64,000 bases of DNA, taken from Acidipila rosea (GTDB lineage Bacteria > Acidobacteriota > Terriglobia > Terriglobales > Acidobacteriaceae). How positions within the stretch are numbered: the stretch's first letter is position 1; every line of letters begins with the position of its first letter. Positions 38,297 through 46,490 of this stretch are shown here, piece after piece. The position numbers were made by a program, and so were the translations under genes. Under the pieces are notes generated by a model, which made no database searches, was not told the origin of the DNA, and saw only the letters and a list, made by a program, of their open reading frames with translations. The stretch lies in NCBI RefSeq assembly GCF_004339725.1, contig NZ_SMGK01000008.1, forward strand, positions 42,000-105,999, read 5' to 3'.

Positions 38297-39232
38297 ATGT
38301 TGAAGCACGACACGAAACTCATGGAATCGGTGATTGCCCTGGCAGAGGAGTTGCACTTTGGGCGTGCGGCGCGCCGTCTGCGCATCAGTCAGCCGATGCT
38401 GACCAAGAACATCCAAGATGTTGAAAGCCTGGTTGGCGGCGCTCTGTTTCTTCGTGACCGCAAACACGTTGTCCTGAGCGATGCCGGACGCGCCTATGTG
38501 CAACAGGGGCGGCTTTCACTTCTCCACAGCGAGCGAGCGGTCCAATCGGCACGAACAGTGATCCAAGGCATGGATGAAACTTTCCATGTGGCACGTACAC
38601 CATACGCCGATCCGTTTCTGGTATCCACGCTTCTCTCCATCCAACTCCCACTGTTCCCAAGACTAAAGATCGATCTAGCCAGCAAGTTTTCCATAGACAT
38701 CGTCCATGACCTTCTGGGAGGCTTGGTCGATTTGGCTATAGCCCACGAACCTCCCGAATCCACTTTGCTCACCTGCGTTCAGGTCGCGGAACAACCGTTC
38801 TACATCGCGATGGCAAAGCGAGATGGATTAGCTTGCTACCCATCCATATCGCTCGATCAAATGGACGGCAGGAATTGGATACTTTTCGAGCGCCAACTGC
38901 ACCCGCCGGTTTACGACGCGATTATGAGTGAGGCAACACAGCGGGGCGTCCGTCCCCAGAGCATTCAGCACGTCATCGCCCCCGAAGAGGCGTTTCCGTT
39001 TGTAGCGGACGGCTCTGCCGTTGCCTTTGTGGTCAAGGCCGGTGCTTTGCGTCTGGCGCGAAACGGAGTGACCGTGCGCCCGCTAAACGAATCAAGCCTG
39101 AGACTGAAGACATGCTTGGTCTGCCGAGCAGATGACGAGTCAAAGATAGCGAGCGAGTTCGTACGGGCGTATATGCGCAAGTTGCCCGACAAGAAGAGAC
39201 AACAGCAACTGCCACTTCCGATTTCAGCATGA
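38297..39232 (+). CDS. LysR-family transcriptional regulator
   Basis: A 311-residue regulator. The N-terminal winged helix is clear: VIALAEELHFGRAARRLRIS then QPMLTKNIQDVESL. The effector domain follows. GGGGG lies 7 bases before the ATG at 38297. LysR genes often point away from a target; here the divergent neighbours are the island's Xis and Int genes, though control of them is only a guess. Confidence 0.87.
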   Translation: MLKHDTKLMESVIALAEELHFGRAARRLRISQPMLTKNIQDVESLVGGALFLRDRKHVVLSDAGRAYVQQGRLSLLHSERAVQSARTVIQGMDETFHVARTPYADPFLVSTLLSIQLPLFPRLKIDLASKFSIDIVHDLLGGLVDLAIAHEPPESTLLTCVQVAEQPFYIAMAKRDGLACYPSISLDQMDGRNWILFERQLHPPVYDAIMSEATQRGVRPQSIQHVIAPEEAFPFVADGSAVAFVVKAGALRLARNGVTVRPLNESSLRLKTCLVCRADDESKIASEFVRAYMRKLPDKKRQQQLPLPISA

Positions 39233-39237
39233 TGCTA

Positions 39238-39450
39238 CTACTCTGCTGACGCTGGCTTCTTTCGTGGCACCTGGTCGATGACTTGTATTTCGATCTGGCC
39301 AGACCATTGGCAACTCGGACAAGTCACGATGCCGGTTGTGATCGCTCTTAGATCGAGCTCCGCGAGATTGATGAAATGCTCGCACTGTGGACAGACGTGC
39401 ACGCTCTCCCACGATTGGCTTTTCCCCCGAGTTGTGTCGCTTCCGCTCAC
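39238..39450 (-). CDS. small zinc-ribbon protein
   Basis: A 70-residue protein with two Cys pairs, CPQC and CPSC, separated by about 22 residues, a zinc-ribbon pattern. No family is named. The GTG at 39450 has no clear ribosome site, and a start at the internal GTG before HVCPQC would also keep the ribbon. It is convergent with the LysR gene. Confidence 0.55.
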   Translation of the reverse strand: MSGSDTTRGKSQSWESVHVCPQCEHFINLAELDLRAITTGIVTCPSCQWSGQIEIQVIDQVPRKKPASAE

Positions 39451-39671
39451 GATCGTCTAAGAGCACCCTTGTCTCTGCAAGAGAATGCGAAATCTAGTGG
39501 GAACGGGCGCAGGGCTCCTGGGGAAACACTGCGATTAGCCCAGGTGCTACGAAGAGAGCGTCTTCACTCAAGAATGGTCTCCAGTGAACCTCCCTTGGCG
39601 AACTCTGTGCCTTCAGAGCCGAGGTGCCGTTCTCCAGATTGGCGTTCTGGAGCGGCTCTCCCACAGGTTGA

Positions 39672-40028
39672 CTATGCTTCCAACCAGCGGATCGCGGCCG
39701 AAATGTCGTTGTAGAAGACCCTATAGTCTCCTTCGCCAAACGCCAGCCGTGCCAGGAACGCGCCTCTGCTATGAGGCACAACAATCGCGCGCCGCAGTTG
39801 GAGAGAAGGGTCCTTTTCTGATTCAAGTCTCTGCTGAACCAGCGCCGGGTCGACAGTCGGTAGCTCCAGCTCGAGAGCATCGTACAGAGCTCTGGGCGTT
39901 CCTGTGTCTGTGACCAACTGGAGAACACGTCTTTGGCATTCGCGGAGCAAGGACTCGTTAGGAACTCCTCGTATACGCGCAATGATGATGCCGCCCACGA
40001 GTTCAACCCACAACTGCTCGTTGTCCAT
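39672..40028 (-). CDS. STAS/SpoIIAA-like protein
   Basis: A 118-residue protein resembling the SpoIIAA-like family that adjusts phospholipid or regulator binding; the end YNDISAAIRWL is typical. The ATG at 40028 is chosen on the fold; a frame of 35 more codons is open upstream and no ribosome site decides it. Function here is unknown. Confidence 0.6.
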   Translation of the reverse strand: MDNEQLWVELVGGIIIARIRGVPNESLLRECQRRVLQLVTDTGTPRALYDALELELPTVDPALVQQRLESEKDPSLQLRRAIVVPHSRGAFLARLAFGEGDYRVFYNDISAAIRWLEA

Positions 40029-40065
40029 AGATTCGCGCCCATTCAACATCATGCCCGGGAACTCA

Positions 40066-40488
40066 TTAAGCCTTCTCCGCACGCAACTGCTTCCACACAT
40101 CGAACGCAGTAAGCAACCCCAGAAGAAGAACAAAGCCAGGAATCACAGGCGGCTTGATGCCGAGAGGAAGAACGCTAGCCGGTACAGCAGGCTGTAGATG
40201 CACGTAGATCGCCACGGCCATTTGGGTAAAGAGGAGGAAACAGGCGGAGAGCAAGATGTAGTTTTTATTGACCGGGCTCATCGATCGTCGAAGCCACGGC
40301 AATAGAAAGAGGACACCTGTAAGCATCTCCGTCAGTTTGCCCGCGAGAATCGACTCGTGGGGTAAGTGACTCTGTTGAATCTGGATGTCAAACCATCCAT
40401 GGAATGGCTGGAAGAATTTGAGGAATCCGAACAGGAGCATCACAACTCCCAGGAAAAGCGACAAGGTCTTGCTCAGACGGGTAGACAT
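40066..40488 (-). CDS. DoxX-like membrane protein
   Basis: A 140-residue protein with four predicted helices (LFLGVVMLLFGFLKFF, EMLTGVLFLLPWL, LLSACFLLFTQMAVAIYVHL, PGFVLLLGLLTAFDVW). The pattern is that of DoxX-like proteins, often linked to redox stress. GGAGAGATC lies just before the ATG. Confidence 0.75.
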   Translation of the reverse strand: MSTRLSKTLSLFLGVVMLLFGFLKFFQPFHGWFDIQIQQSHLPHESILAGKLTEMLTGVLFLLPWLRRSMSPVNKNYILLSACFLLFTQMAVAIYVHLQPAVPASVLPLGIKPPVIPGFVLLLGLLTAFDVWKQLRAEKA

Positions 40489-40563
40489 GATCTCTCCACT
40501 TTGCGGTTTTTAGGGGCCGGCGGACCTGACCAGCGTCTAGGGCAACCGGCTCTCATCCAGGTT

Positions 40564-41523
40564 TTAGCTTGCGGATTGAAGGCCGGGAGCGGGTAAGGCT
40601 GCTTCCTCGGCGCGCAAGGCTTCGAGGTGCTTATAGGCCGTGGGGACGTTGACAGAGTTGTGCGCCCACTCGAACAGGCTGTACTCGCCATAGTGAGACA
40701 TACGGGCCGCCTCGAGCGTGGCCTCGATCGACCGGCCTTCTGCCATGGCTGCGCTAACCGCGGTATCAAGTTCCAGAAGATATCGAATCGGAAAATCAAT
40801 ATCGCTCGGCCGCATCGGACGCCCGTGTCCTGGAATAATCGTCGCGTCCGCAGGGAGGAAATCGCGCACCTTCATCAGCGTTTCAATGGTGTCCCGGTGG
40901 CGCCCTTCAAGAAGCCACGGAAGCGCCGGAGAAGGAGCCTGGATCATGTTGCCGACCCACAGAACCTTAGCGTCCGGCGTCCAGATCACCAGGTCACCCG
41001 GCGTCTGTGCAAATCCAAAGTGACGGATCTCAACCGTGCGACCACCAAGGTCGACGCTAATCATGTCCGAAACCGTGATATCGGCGCTGCGGGACTGCAC
41101 ACGCTCGATACCTTTGCCTTTTCCCATGAGCCCAAGCATGAAGCGACGATCGTCTTCAAACTTCTCGTCCATGTAGCGCTTGGTCGCTGGATGATGAATG
41201 ACCACAGTAGTGTCCGGAAACACGTAGTTCCCGTACGCGTGATCACCGTGGTAGCTCGTGTTGACGAGGAACCGAATCGGCTTTGAGGTCTGCTGGCGGA
41301 CGAGTCCGATGAGTTGGGAAGCGAGATCGCCATTCAGCATCGATTCGACAACCAAAACGTTCCGTTCGCCGACTACGAAGCCCGCCGTGGTTGCCACGTG
41401 ATCCTTGGTGAATACATCGTCCGGCATCACAGCAAATACACCCGGCGCCATCTCTTTCGAGGTGAGGTTTACCGAGGCAGCATCCCAAGGAGGCGTTGTC
41501 TCTTGCTCGTTTTTCTCTGACAT
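40564..41523 (-). CDS. MBL-fold metallo-hydrolase with altered metal site
   Basis: A 319-residue metallo-beta-lactamase-fold protein. The signature H-x-H-x-D-H reads S90-Y-H92-G-D94-H95. The next ligands are also changed: HTPGD is QTPGD (Q172) and GD is GN (N191); only H232 in IPGHG is left. The site for the second metal (D94, H95, H232) is intact. It is divergent from a TetR gene and between them lie two identical-type operators, so it is probably under TetR control. Confidence 0.82.
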   Translation of the reverse strand: MSEKNEQETTPPWDAASVNLTSKEMAPGVFAVMPDDVFTKDHVATTAGFVVGERNVLVVESMLNGDLASQLIGLVRQQTSKPIRFLVNTSYHGDHAYGNYVFPDTTVVIHHPATKRYMDEKFEDDRRFMLGLMGKGKGIERVQSRSADITVSDMISVDLGGRTVEIRHFGFAQTPGDLVIWTPDAKVLWVGNMIQAPSPALPWLLEGRHRDTIETLMKVRDFLPADATIIPGHGRPMRPSDIDFPIRYLLELDTAVSAAMAEGRSIEATLEAARMSHYGEYSLFEWAHNSVNVPTAYKHLEALRAEEAALPAPGLQSAS

Positions 41524-41552
41524 GACTTATTCCTTCGTCGAAGTTCCAACGG

Positions 41553-41570
41553 AGACAGAGGTGTCTGTCT
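41553..41570. promoter_or_regulatory. TetR operator, copy 1
   Basis: AGACAGA-GGTG-TCTGTCT, perfect 7-base arms, 30 bases before the MBL gene start. Confidence 0.75.
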
Positions 41571-41588
41571 GTATCGTGAAGCCAGTAT

Positions 41589-41606
41589 AGACAGATGTGT
41601 CTGTCT
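41589..41606. promoter_or_regulatory. TetR operator, copy 2
   Basis: AGACAGA-TGTG-TCTGTCT, the same arms as copy 1 and 36 bases from it, centre to centre, 18 bases before the tetR start. Confidence 0.75.
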
Positions 41607-41624
41607 GCTGTCAACATGTAATTC

Positions 41625-42179
41625 GTGAACACGACGAAACAATCCGATTCGCGAACCAGAATCCTGGCTGTGGCCGACCGACTTTTTTATGCAGAGGGGG
41701 TCCGGGCGACCGGGACTGAGAAGATCATGTCCCTCGCCGAGGTTGCAAAGGCAACGTTCTATCGGCATTTCGAAAGTAAGGATGCTCTCGTGCTTGCCTA
41801 CCTCGAACACCGCGATCAAGCTCTATGGGACTACCTCTCCAAGCCCGGCCCTGCACAAAATCTCAAAGAGGCTCTGACGAAGTTCGAGCAATATGCGAAC
41901 TGGCCCGAAGTGATCGGCTGCCCGTTCCTTCGTGTCGCCTCTGAATTCCCAGATACTGGGCATCCGTTCCATCGCGCGGCAATCGAGCACCAAGACAAGA
42001 TCGTTGATTACCTCGCTGATCTGCTGCGGCCTTTTCCGATCGACAGAAGGGCGGCCGCGGCAGCGATACTCAGCGTCATCGATGGTGCACTGTCCACTCG
42101 GATGCTCTATGGAACGTCGAAGAAGATTCTGATCGTCTCGCCCGCCGAGGCAGTCCTTGCGAGCTTTCAGAGGGCGTGA
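41625..42179 (+). CDS. TetR-family repressor
   Basis: A 184-residue regulator. The helix-turn-helix is at the N terminus (MSLAEVAKATFYRHFESKDA), the rest is the ligand domain. The GTG start at 41625 lies 18 bases after the second operator, so it probably represses itself and the divergent MBL gene. The ligand is unknown. It resembles the YcdC/LmrA-like group only in general shape. Confidence 0.87.
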   Translation: MNTTKQSDSRTRILAVADRLFYAEGVRATGTEKIMSLAEVAKATFYRHFESKDALVLAYLEHRDQALWDYLSKPGPAQNLKEALTKFEQYANWPEVIGCPFLRVASEFPDTGHPFHRAAIEHQDKIVDYLADLLRPFPIDRRAAAAAILSVIDGALSTRMLYGTSKKILIVSPAEAVLASFQRA

Positions 42180-42244
42180 AGTCAACCACTGCACCTTGCT
42201 TTGGTGCCAAACAGTGAGCCGGAGCGGTTTAGAAGGAGAAAGCA

Positions 42245-42706
42245 TTGCTGACGCAGAAACACGCGCTCGAAGAAACTGCACCTGTTGGTACTCGGCCACG
42301 CAACGACACGCAGAGCCGATTCTGGATCATCGGATTCACAAGTCTACTTTTCATCTTGCTTCAGAGCGCATGCACAGCCTTCATGGCGCTCAGCGGACTG
42401 CGGCTTCTCATAGGAGTGGGCGCTCTAGCCGCTGCTACAGCAGGTGTCCATCTGGCGGCCTCGATTCATGGAGAGGCCATACGCATTCCGATGGAGATCG
42501 TGGCGGTTGTCGGGTCTCTACTCAATCTGTACGCGATTTGGCGCGTACGATCGTTGCGCGCGCGGCCTGCTTCTCAATGGAGAATGGCGCCGGTGAGCGC
42601 CGATAAGGTGCGTGCCGAATCTATCCAGATCGTCCTTGCAGTTGTCACCCTACTGTTGGTGGGAATCGAATGGAGCTTCCACATCTACTTGCACCATTCG
42701 ATCTAG
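42245..42706 (+). CDS. small multi-pass membrane protein, unknown function
   Basis: A 153-residue protein with about four hydrophobic helices (FWIIGFTSLLFILLQSAC, LLIGVGALAAATAGVHLAA, IPMEIVAVVGSLLNLYAIW, IQIVLAVVTLLLVGIEW). The TTG start at 42245 has GGAG 7 bases upstream. It follows the tetR gene by 65 bases. No family recognised. Confidence 0.6.
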   Translation: MLTQKHALEETAPVGTRPRNDTQSRFWIIGFTSLLFILLQSACTAFMALSGLRLLIGVGALAAATAGVHLAASIHGEAIRIPMEIVAVVGSLLNLYAIWRVRSLRARPASQWRMAPVSADKVRAESIQIVLAVVTLLLVGIEWSFHIYLHHSI

Positions 42707-42790
42707 CGAGCATGATCAAAGCGAGGGCTGGGTTCTACTGTCCACCCCTCTCCAGTGTGACGCGCCGAAGTAAACGTCAAACCGGCTTCC

Positions 42791-43036
42791 TTATCGCTCG
42801 GTCTCCGCCAACTCCAGGTCGATCCGTGCGTGGAGGCGTTCGCTGAAGCCCACCGGCAATTCGAAGACTCTGTCATCTGCGGTGAGGATGATGATATTGC
42901 GTGTCGAGTCCAGGATCGCAGAGCAGATCTCGCAGTGTTCCAGATGCCTCTGCACGATGGTCCGGGTCTCTTCGGGCAGGGTGCCATCCAGATACTCGGA
43001 GATGTAGTTCCAAACATGTTTGCACTCTATGACCAC
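42791..43036 (-). CDS. small zinc-binding anti-sigma factor
   Basis: An 81-residue ZAS-type protein with H-x3-C-x2-C (HLEHCEIC) and an upstream Cys-His pair (CKHVWNYISEYLDGTL). No membrane helix is present, so it is cytosolic. GTG 43036 has GGAGGTG 6 bases upstream and overlaps the sigma gene by 10 bases, so translation is coupled. It probably binds and inhibits that sigma factor, and the zinc/thiol site could be the sensor. Confidence 0.8.
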   Translation of the reverse strand: MVIECKHVWNYISEYLDGTLPEETRTIVQRHLEHCEICSAILDSTRNIIILTADDRVFELPVGFSERLHARIDLELAETER

Positions 43037-43656
43037 GGGAGCCACCTCCTCTTCTGCGCTCTGCCGATTGTTTTCAGTTGAGGCGCCAATTCCTGTTGCA
43101 ACATCACCCGCGCACGATGCAGCCGAACCTTTACGTTTGAGATGCTGATGCTGAGTGTCTGGGCGGTCTCGCTGACGTCCAACTCTTCGACGTCACGCAG
43201 AAGAAAGACCTGCTTATAAATCTCCGGCAGTGTTTCTATAGCCTTTTGTATGAGTCTCCGGACTTCATCTCGCTCGAGCGCCTCGGACGGAATCTCCCTC
43301 CAATCGCGCATGAGAGCAGGCGACACAGAGCCAGCTTCGTCGGGAGGTTCGTCCAAGGACTGCATCCGAACGACACCCTGCCGGCGCAGGCGGTTCCTGG
43401 CCTCATTCAGAGTGATGCTGATGAGCCATGTGCTGAACTTCGCGTCGCCGCGAAACGTTGATAGATTGCGGAAGGCCTTGATGAAGGCCTCTTGAGCCAC
43501 GTCTTCTGCTTCCGCCTCGTTCTTCATGTACGACAGAGCCATCAAGTAGACACTTCGCTCATAGGGGCGGATCAACTCGTGATAGAGCTGCGTCTCTCCT
43601 GCAAGAATGGCCGCGATGACCTCTGCTTCAGGACGGTTTGGCGTACTTGCTTGCAT
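43027..43656 (-). CDS. ECF sigma factor of the bufferin module
   Basis: A 209-residue ECF sigma factor. Region 2 includes YLMALSYMKNEAEAEDVAQE then AFIKAFR; region 4 includes LPEIYKQVFLLRDVEELDVS. It starts 1 base after the DoxX stop and overlaps its anti-sigma gene. Three TGTAACC-type promoters surround it, one before its own operon, so it is taken as autoregulated. Confidence 0.9.
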   Translation of the reverse strand: MQASTPNRPEAEVIAAILAGETQLYHELIRPYERSVYLMALSYMKNEAEAEDVAQEAFIKAFRNLSTFRGDAKFSTWLISITLNEARNRLRRQGVVRMQSLDEPPDEAGSVSPALMRDWREIPSEALERDEVRRLIQKAIETLPEIYKQVFLLRDVEELDVSETAQTLSISISNVKVRLHRARVMLQQELAPQLKTIGRAQKRRWLPWS

Positions 43657-43657
43657 C

Positions 43658-44122
43658 CTATTCGCCGACCCTCAGTCTCTTCGCCAGATAGGTGTCCGCT
43701 GCAAGGAAGCCAGCACCAAAGATCAACACCATGAGCGAGGCGAACAGGAATGTGTACGGGTCAGCCACATAGAACTTTCCCGGATCGGAGAAGATCGACG
43801 TAAGCGCTTCACGGTCTGCCGTCCAATAGGCTACCAGCATGTTTCCTGCGAGCAGTAACGCGATTGGCCGCGAGAACAGCCCGATCATGAGAAGGATACC
43901 GCCCACGAATTCCAGCGTTGAGACGAATGGGGCGTTGATGCCCGGGAACGGGATATTGAGGCTAGCGAAGAAGGCCGTGATCTTTGCCAGATTGTGGAGC
44001 TTACCCCAACCTGTCTGAGCAAACTGGAAGCCCCAGTAGAGCCTCACCGCGAGAAGCATCGGCGACTGCAAGTGCGAGAGGGCGGAAGCAGCACGGCGAT
44101 AGATACGAAGCAAGTGATTCAT
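43658..44122 (-). CDS. DoxX family membrane protein
   Basis: A 154-residue protein with four helices, in the pattern LLAVRLYWGFQFAQTGWGKL and TLEFVGGILLMIGLF. DoxX genes are usual in bufferin (gig-type) loci. The ATG at 44122 has AGAGGA 5 bases upstream. It is first in the transcript with the sigma and anti-sigma genes. Confidence 0.85.
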   Translation of the reverse strand: MNHLLRIYRRAASALSHLQSPMLLAVRLYWGFQFAQTGWGKLHNLAKITAFFASLNIPFPGINAPFVSTLEFVGGILLMIGLFSRPIALLLAGNMLVAYWTADREALTSIFSDPGKFYVADPYTFLFASLMVLIFGAGFLAADTYLAKRLRVGE

Positions 44123-44180
44123 GGAGTCCTCTTTCAACGGGTCCGTTCAGTGGAGCGGATACCGCCTTTTCGCTTCGTTA

Positions 44181-44206
44181 GAGGCAGTGATCGCACATTG
44201 GTTACA
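44181..44206 (-). promoter_or_regulatory. ECF-type promoter before the doxX-sigma-anti-sigma operon
   Basis: On the minus strand TGTAACC, 15 bases, then CCTC. It lies 59 bases before the DoxX start and matches the two other copies in spacing. Confidence 0.65.
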
Positions 44207-44217
44207 ACGGAGCGCTT

Positions 44218-44243
44218 TGTAACCGTTCTCACCTTGTCACGTC
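44218..44243 (+). promoter_or_regulatory. ECF-type promoter before the DUF1223 gene
   Basis: TGTAACC at 44218-44224, 15 bases, CGTC at 44240-44243; 31 bases before the ATG at 44275. It is back to back with the divergent copy. Confidence 0.7.
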
Positions 44244-44274
44244 AGACTAGGGCCATCTGGCTGGAGGTACACCC

Positions 44275-45054
44275 ATGCAGTTCCGTAGCGTCTTCGCTGT
44301 CTCAATCTCCTTGTTTTCGATCCATCCTCTGTTGGCAGGGGTTCAGTCAACAGGACCTGCGGTTGACAGAGCTCCCAACGTCGCGATCGTCGAGCTCTTC
44401 ACCTCCGAGGGCTGTTCGAGTTGTCCTCCGGCCGACGCGCTCTTGGGACAGATCCACCTCAAACAGTCGCCATCAGGACAGCTCATCGTAGGGATCAGCG
44501 AGCATGTCACCTACTGGAATAGCTTGGGCTGGAAGGATCCATACTCCTCTCCTGTCTTTACTGAGAGGCAGAGCGCGTACGCCTCCCGGCTCTCTCCGGA
44601 GGGCTCCTATACGCCACAGATGGTCTTGAACGGCAAGGATCAGTTCGTCGGGAGCAACGGCACGGCTCTTGATCGCGCTCTCCGCGAAGATGCAAAGCGG
44701 ACACACGTTGATCTAAGAATTGTGGCGGCGACGCTCTCAGTGGACGGAGTGGATGCGAAGTTCTCGCTGTCGGGGCACACCTCGAAGCCGCTCGATGTCA
44801 TTGCGGTACTCACAGACGATGCGGACCGTTCGAGTGTCCTGCGTGGAGAAAACACAGGCAGACTCCTGCAACATGTCTCAGTCGCTCGTTCGCTGACCAG
44901 GGTTGCGACGGTCGCCGGCGATGCCGAGAAGTCGATCCATCTTCCGCTCCCCGATGGCTTTCAAACCGCTGTGGGTGCGGGTCATCACATTGTGCTTTTC
45001 GCACAGGAAGCACACCAGGGAACGATCGTGGGAGCTGCCACCGCGTCCCTCTGA
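44275..45054 (+). CDS. DUF1223 secreted thioredoxin-like protein
   Basis: A 259-residue exported protein. A signal peptide (SVFAVSISLFSIHPLLAG) precedes a thioredoxin-like fold with LFTSEGCSSCPPADALL, the DUF1223 hallmark, whose CSSC is a redox pair. The second half is a beta domain. GGAGG lies 8 bases before the ATG. Its ECF promoter and place beside the bufferin genes suggest periplasmic thiol or metal handling; the family's true activity is not known to me. Confidence 0.82.
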   Translation: MQFRSVFAVSISLFSIHPLLAGVQSTGPAVDRAPNVAIVELFTSEGCSSCPPADALLGQIHLKQSPSGQLIVGISEHVTYWNSLGWKDPYSSPVFTERQSAYASRLSPEGSYTPQMVLNGKDQFVGSNGTALDRALREDAKRTHVDLRIVAATLSVDGVDAKFSLSGHTSKPLDVIAVLTDDADRSSVLRGENTGRLLQHVSVARSLTRVATVAGDAEKSIHLPLPDGFQTAVGAGHHIVLFAQEAHQGTIVGAATASL

Positions 45055-45082
45055 ACTTTCCGCGTAAATTCTTTGCGTCTCT

Positions 45083-45108
45083 TGTAACCCAACACGCTTT
45101 CGAGCCTC
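45083..45108 (+). promoter_or_regulatory. ECF-type promoter before the bufferin precursor gene
   Basis: TGTAACC at 45083-45089, 15 bases, CCTC at 45105-45108. The leader before the ATG is about 120 bases. Confidence 0.68.
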
Positions 45109-45230
45109 AAACAGGCGCGACATGGGAAGAGCAGCCTCCCAAGTCAGCAATGATGCTCTTCCCGGTCACCGGGTCATGACTCCAAACTCCAGGTTGCACG
45201 CCTGGCTCAACTAAGGAAAGGAATCTCTTA

Positions 45231-45530
45231 ATGAAGACCACGACTGTAAGCAACCTCGCACTGGCCGCAGCTTTCGCAGGCCTCCTGGGCGGCACCGCTG
45301 TCCGTCTCAATGCTCAACCCCTCGCCGGTCACACGGGCGTCTCCAGCGTGTCGCCCGCGATCGCTGGTGCGATTGCAGATAACGGCCAGAAGGATCTCCC
45401 CAAGCACGCCTGCAAGGGCCAGAACGACTGCAAGGGCCAGGGCGGCGGCGACAAGAAGCATGCCGGCAAGAACGCATGCAAGGGACAGGGCGCCTGCGCG
45501 ACCGATGGCTCCAAACCCCCGAAGAGCTAA
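45231..45530 (+). CDS. bufA2: bufferin-type RiPP precursor (BufA2-like)
   Basis: A 99-residue peptide precursor with a signal peptide ending near LNA-QP (residue 28). The core has four Cys in a repeated context: HAC61KGQNDC67KGQ and NAC83KGQGAC89, with a Gly-Lys-His linker (GGGDKKHAGK). Bufferin precursors of the DUF2282/BufA2 kind have such CKGxxxCKG repeats. Their Cys are changed by the MNIO enzyme into metal-binding groups, giving copper-sequestering peptides in the periplasm. The modifying genes follow directly. The ATG has AAGGAA upstream. Confidence 0.87.
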   Translation: MKTTTVSNLALAAAFAGLLGGTAVRLNAQPLAGHTGVSSVSPAIAGAIADNGQKDLPKHACKGQNDCKGQGGGDKKHAGKNACKGQGACATDGSKPPKS

Positions 45531-45543
45531 CTCGAACGACTGT

Positions 45544-45573
45544 AGGGGGCTTGTGTACGAGCACGAGCCTCCT
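45544..45573 (+). terminator. hairpin between precursor and modification genes
   Basis: A continuous 12-pair stem (45544-45555 with 45562-45573, two G-T wobbles) with loop TACGAG, then TCATTTC. It starts 13 bases after the precursor stop and lies before bufB. A leaky terminator would give more precursor than enzyme. Confidence 0.6.
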
Positions 45574-45608
45574 TCATTTCAACTGCGTCATCGTTATGGG
45601 AGTTCTTC

Positions 45609-46490
45609 ATGCCTGCCAATCGCTTCAACGGATATACCGACTACGAGGTCGGCATTGGTCTGAGGGTTCCTCATTATGACCACATTCTCTCGAAGAAGCC
45701 GATCGTTGACTGGTTCGAGATCATCTCGGAGAACTACATGGTTGATGGCGGACGCCCGCTGAAGATTCTCGATCAGATTCTCGATCAGTACCGAGTCGTG
45801 CAGCACGGCGTCTCCATGTATTTTGGCAGCGCACAACCCCTGAACCGCGATCACCTCAAGCGGATCAAGGAACTGACGAAGCGCACGAAGACTCCGTGGC
45901 TTTCGGATCATCTCTGCTGGGGCAGCGTGGACGGCCGTTATACCCATGATCTGCTGCCGCTGCCGTATACCTTTGAGGCCGTGCGCACCACGGCCGAGCG
46001 CATTCGCATGGTGCAGGACTTCCTCGAAATCCCTCTCGCTGTCGAAAATGTCAGCAGCTATGCGGCATATAACGACTCTGAGATGACCGAGTGGGAGTTC
46101 CTCAATGAGGTCGTTCATGCCGCCGACTGCGGCATTTTGCTCGATGTGAACAACATCTACGTGTCGTCGCAGAACCATGACTTTGATCCGATGGACTACG
46201 TGAACAGCATTCCTGCGGAACGCGTTGCGCAAATCCATATCGCTGGTCACTCAAAATTTGAGAAGTACATCCTGGACACGCACGATCACCCCGTGCTCGA
46301 TCCTGTTTGGAAGCTCTACGGACGCGCCATTGAGCGTTCAGGACCAACAGCCACGTTGCTGGAATGGGATGACAACATCCCCAGTTTCGACGAGGTCCAT
46401 GCTGAAGCTTTGAAAGCGCATCGCTTCCTTCGTGCTGCCGAGACGGCGATGAGTGTCGGGGCTGGCCTTCGTGAGGAGGCCCATGTATGA
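45609..46490 (+). CDS. bufB: MNIO-family RiPP-modifying enzyme (DUF692)
   Basis: A 293-residue multinuclear non-heme iron enzyme that modifies Cys of the precursor. The TIM-barrel family residues are present in order: FEIISENY (Glu), VQHGVSMYFG (His), LSDHLCW (Asp, His), AVENVSSY (Glu), LLDVNNIYV (Asp, Asn), QIHIAGH (His), and LLEWDDNIP (Glu). Length is normal. GGGAG lies 7 bases before the ATG. It overlaps the next gene by 4 bases. Confidence 0.93.
   Translation: MPANRFNGYTDYEVGIGLRVPHYDHILSKKPIVDWFEIISENYMVDGGRPLKILDQILDQYRVVQHGVSMYFGSAQPLNRDHLKRIKELTKRTKTPWLSDHLCWGSVDGRYTHDLLPLPYTFEAVRTTAERIRMVQDFLEIPLAVENVSSYAAYNDSEMTEWEFLNEVVHAADCGILLDVNNIYVSSQNHDFDPMDYVNSIPAERVAQIHIAGHSKFEKYILDTHDHPVLDPVWKLYGRAIERSGPTATLLEWDDNIPSFDEVHAEALKAHRFLRAAETAMSVGAGLREEAHV

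Noticed and set aside
39494..40042. 182-codon reverse-strand frame
   Set aside because: It is the out-of-frame shadow of the STAS-like gene at 39672-40028, with random composition.
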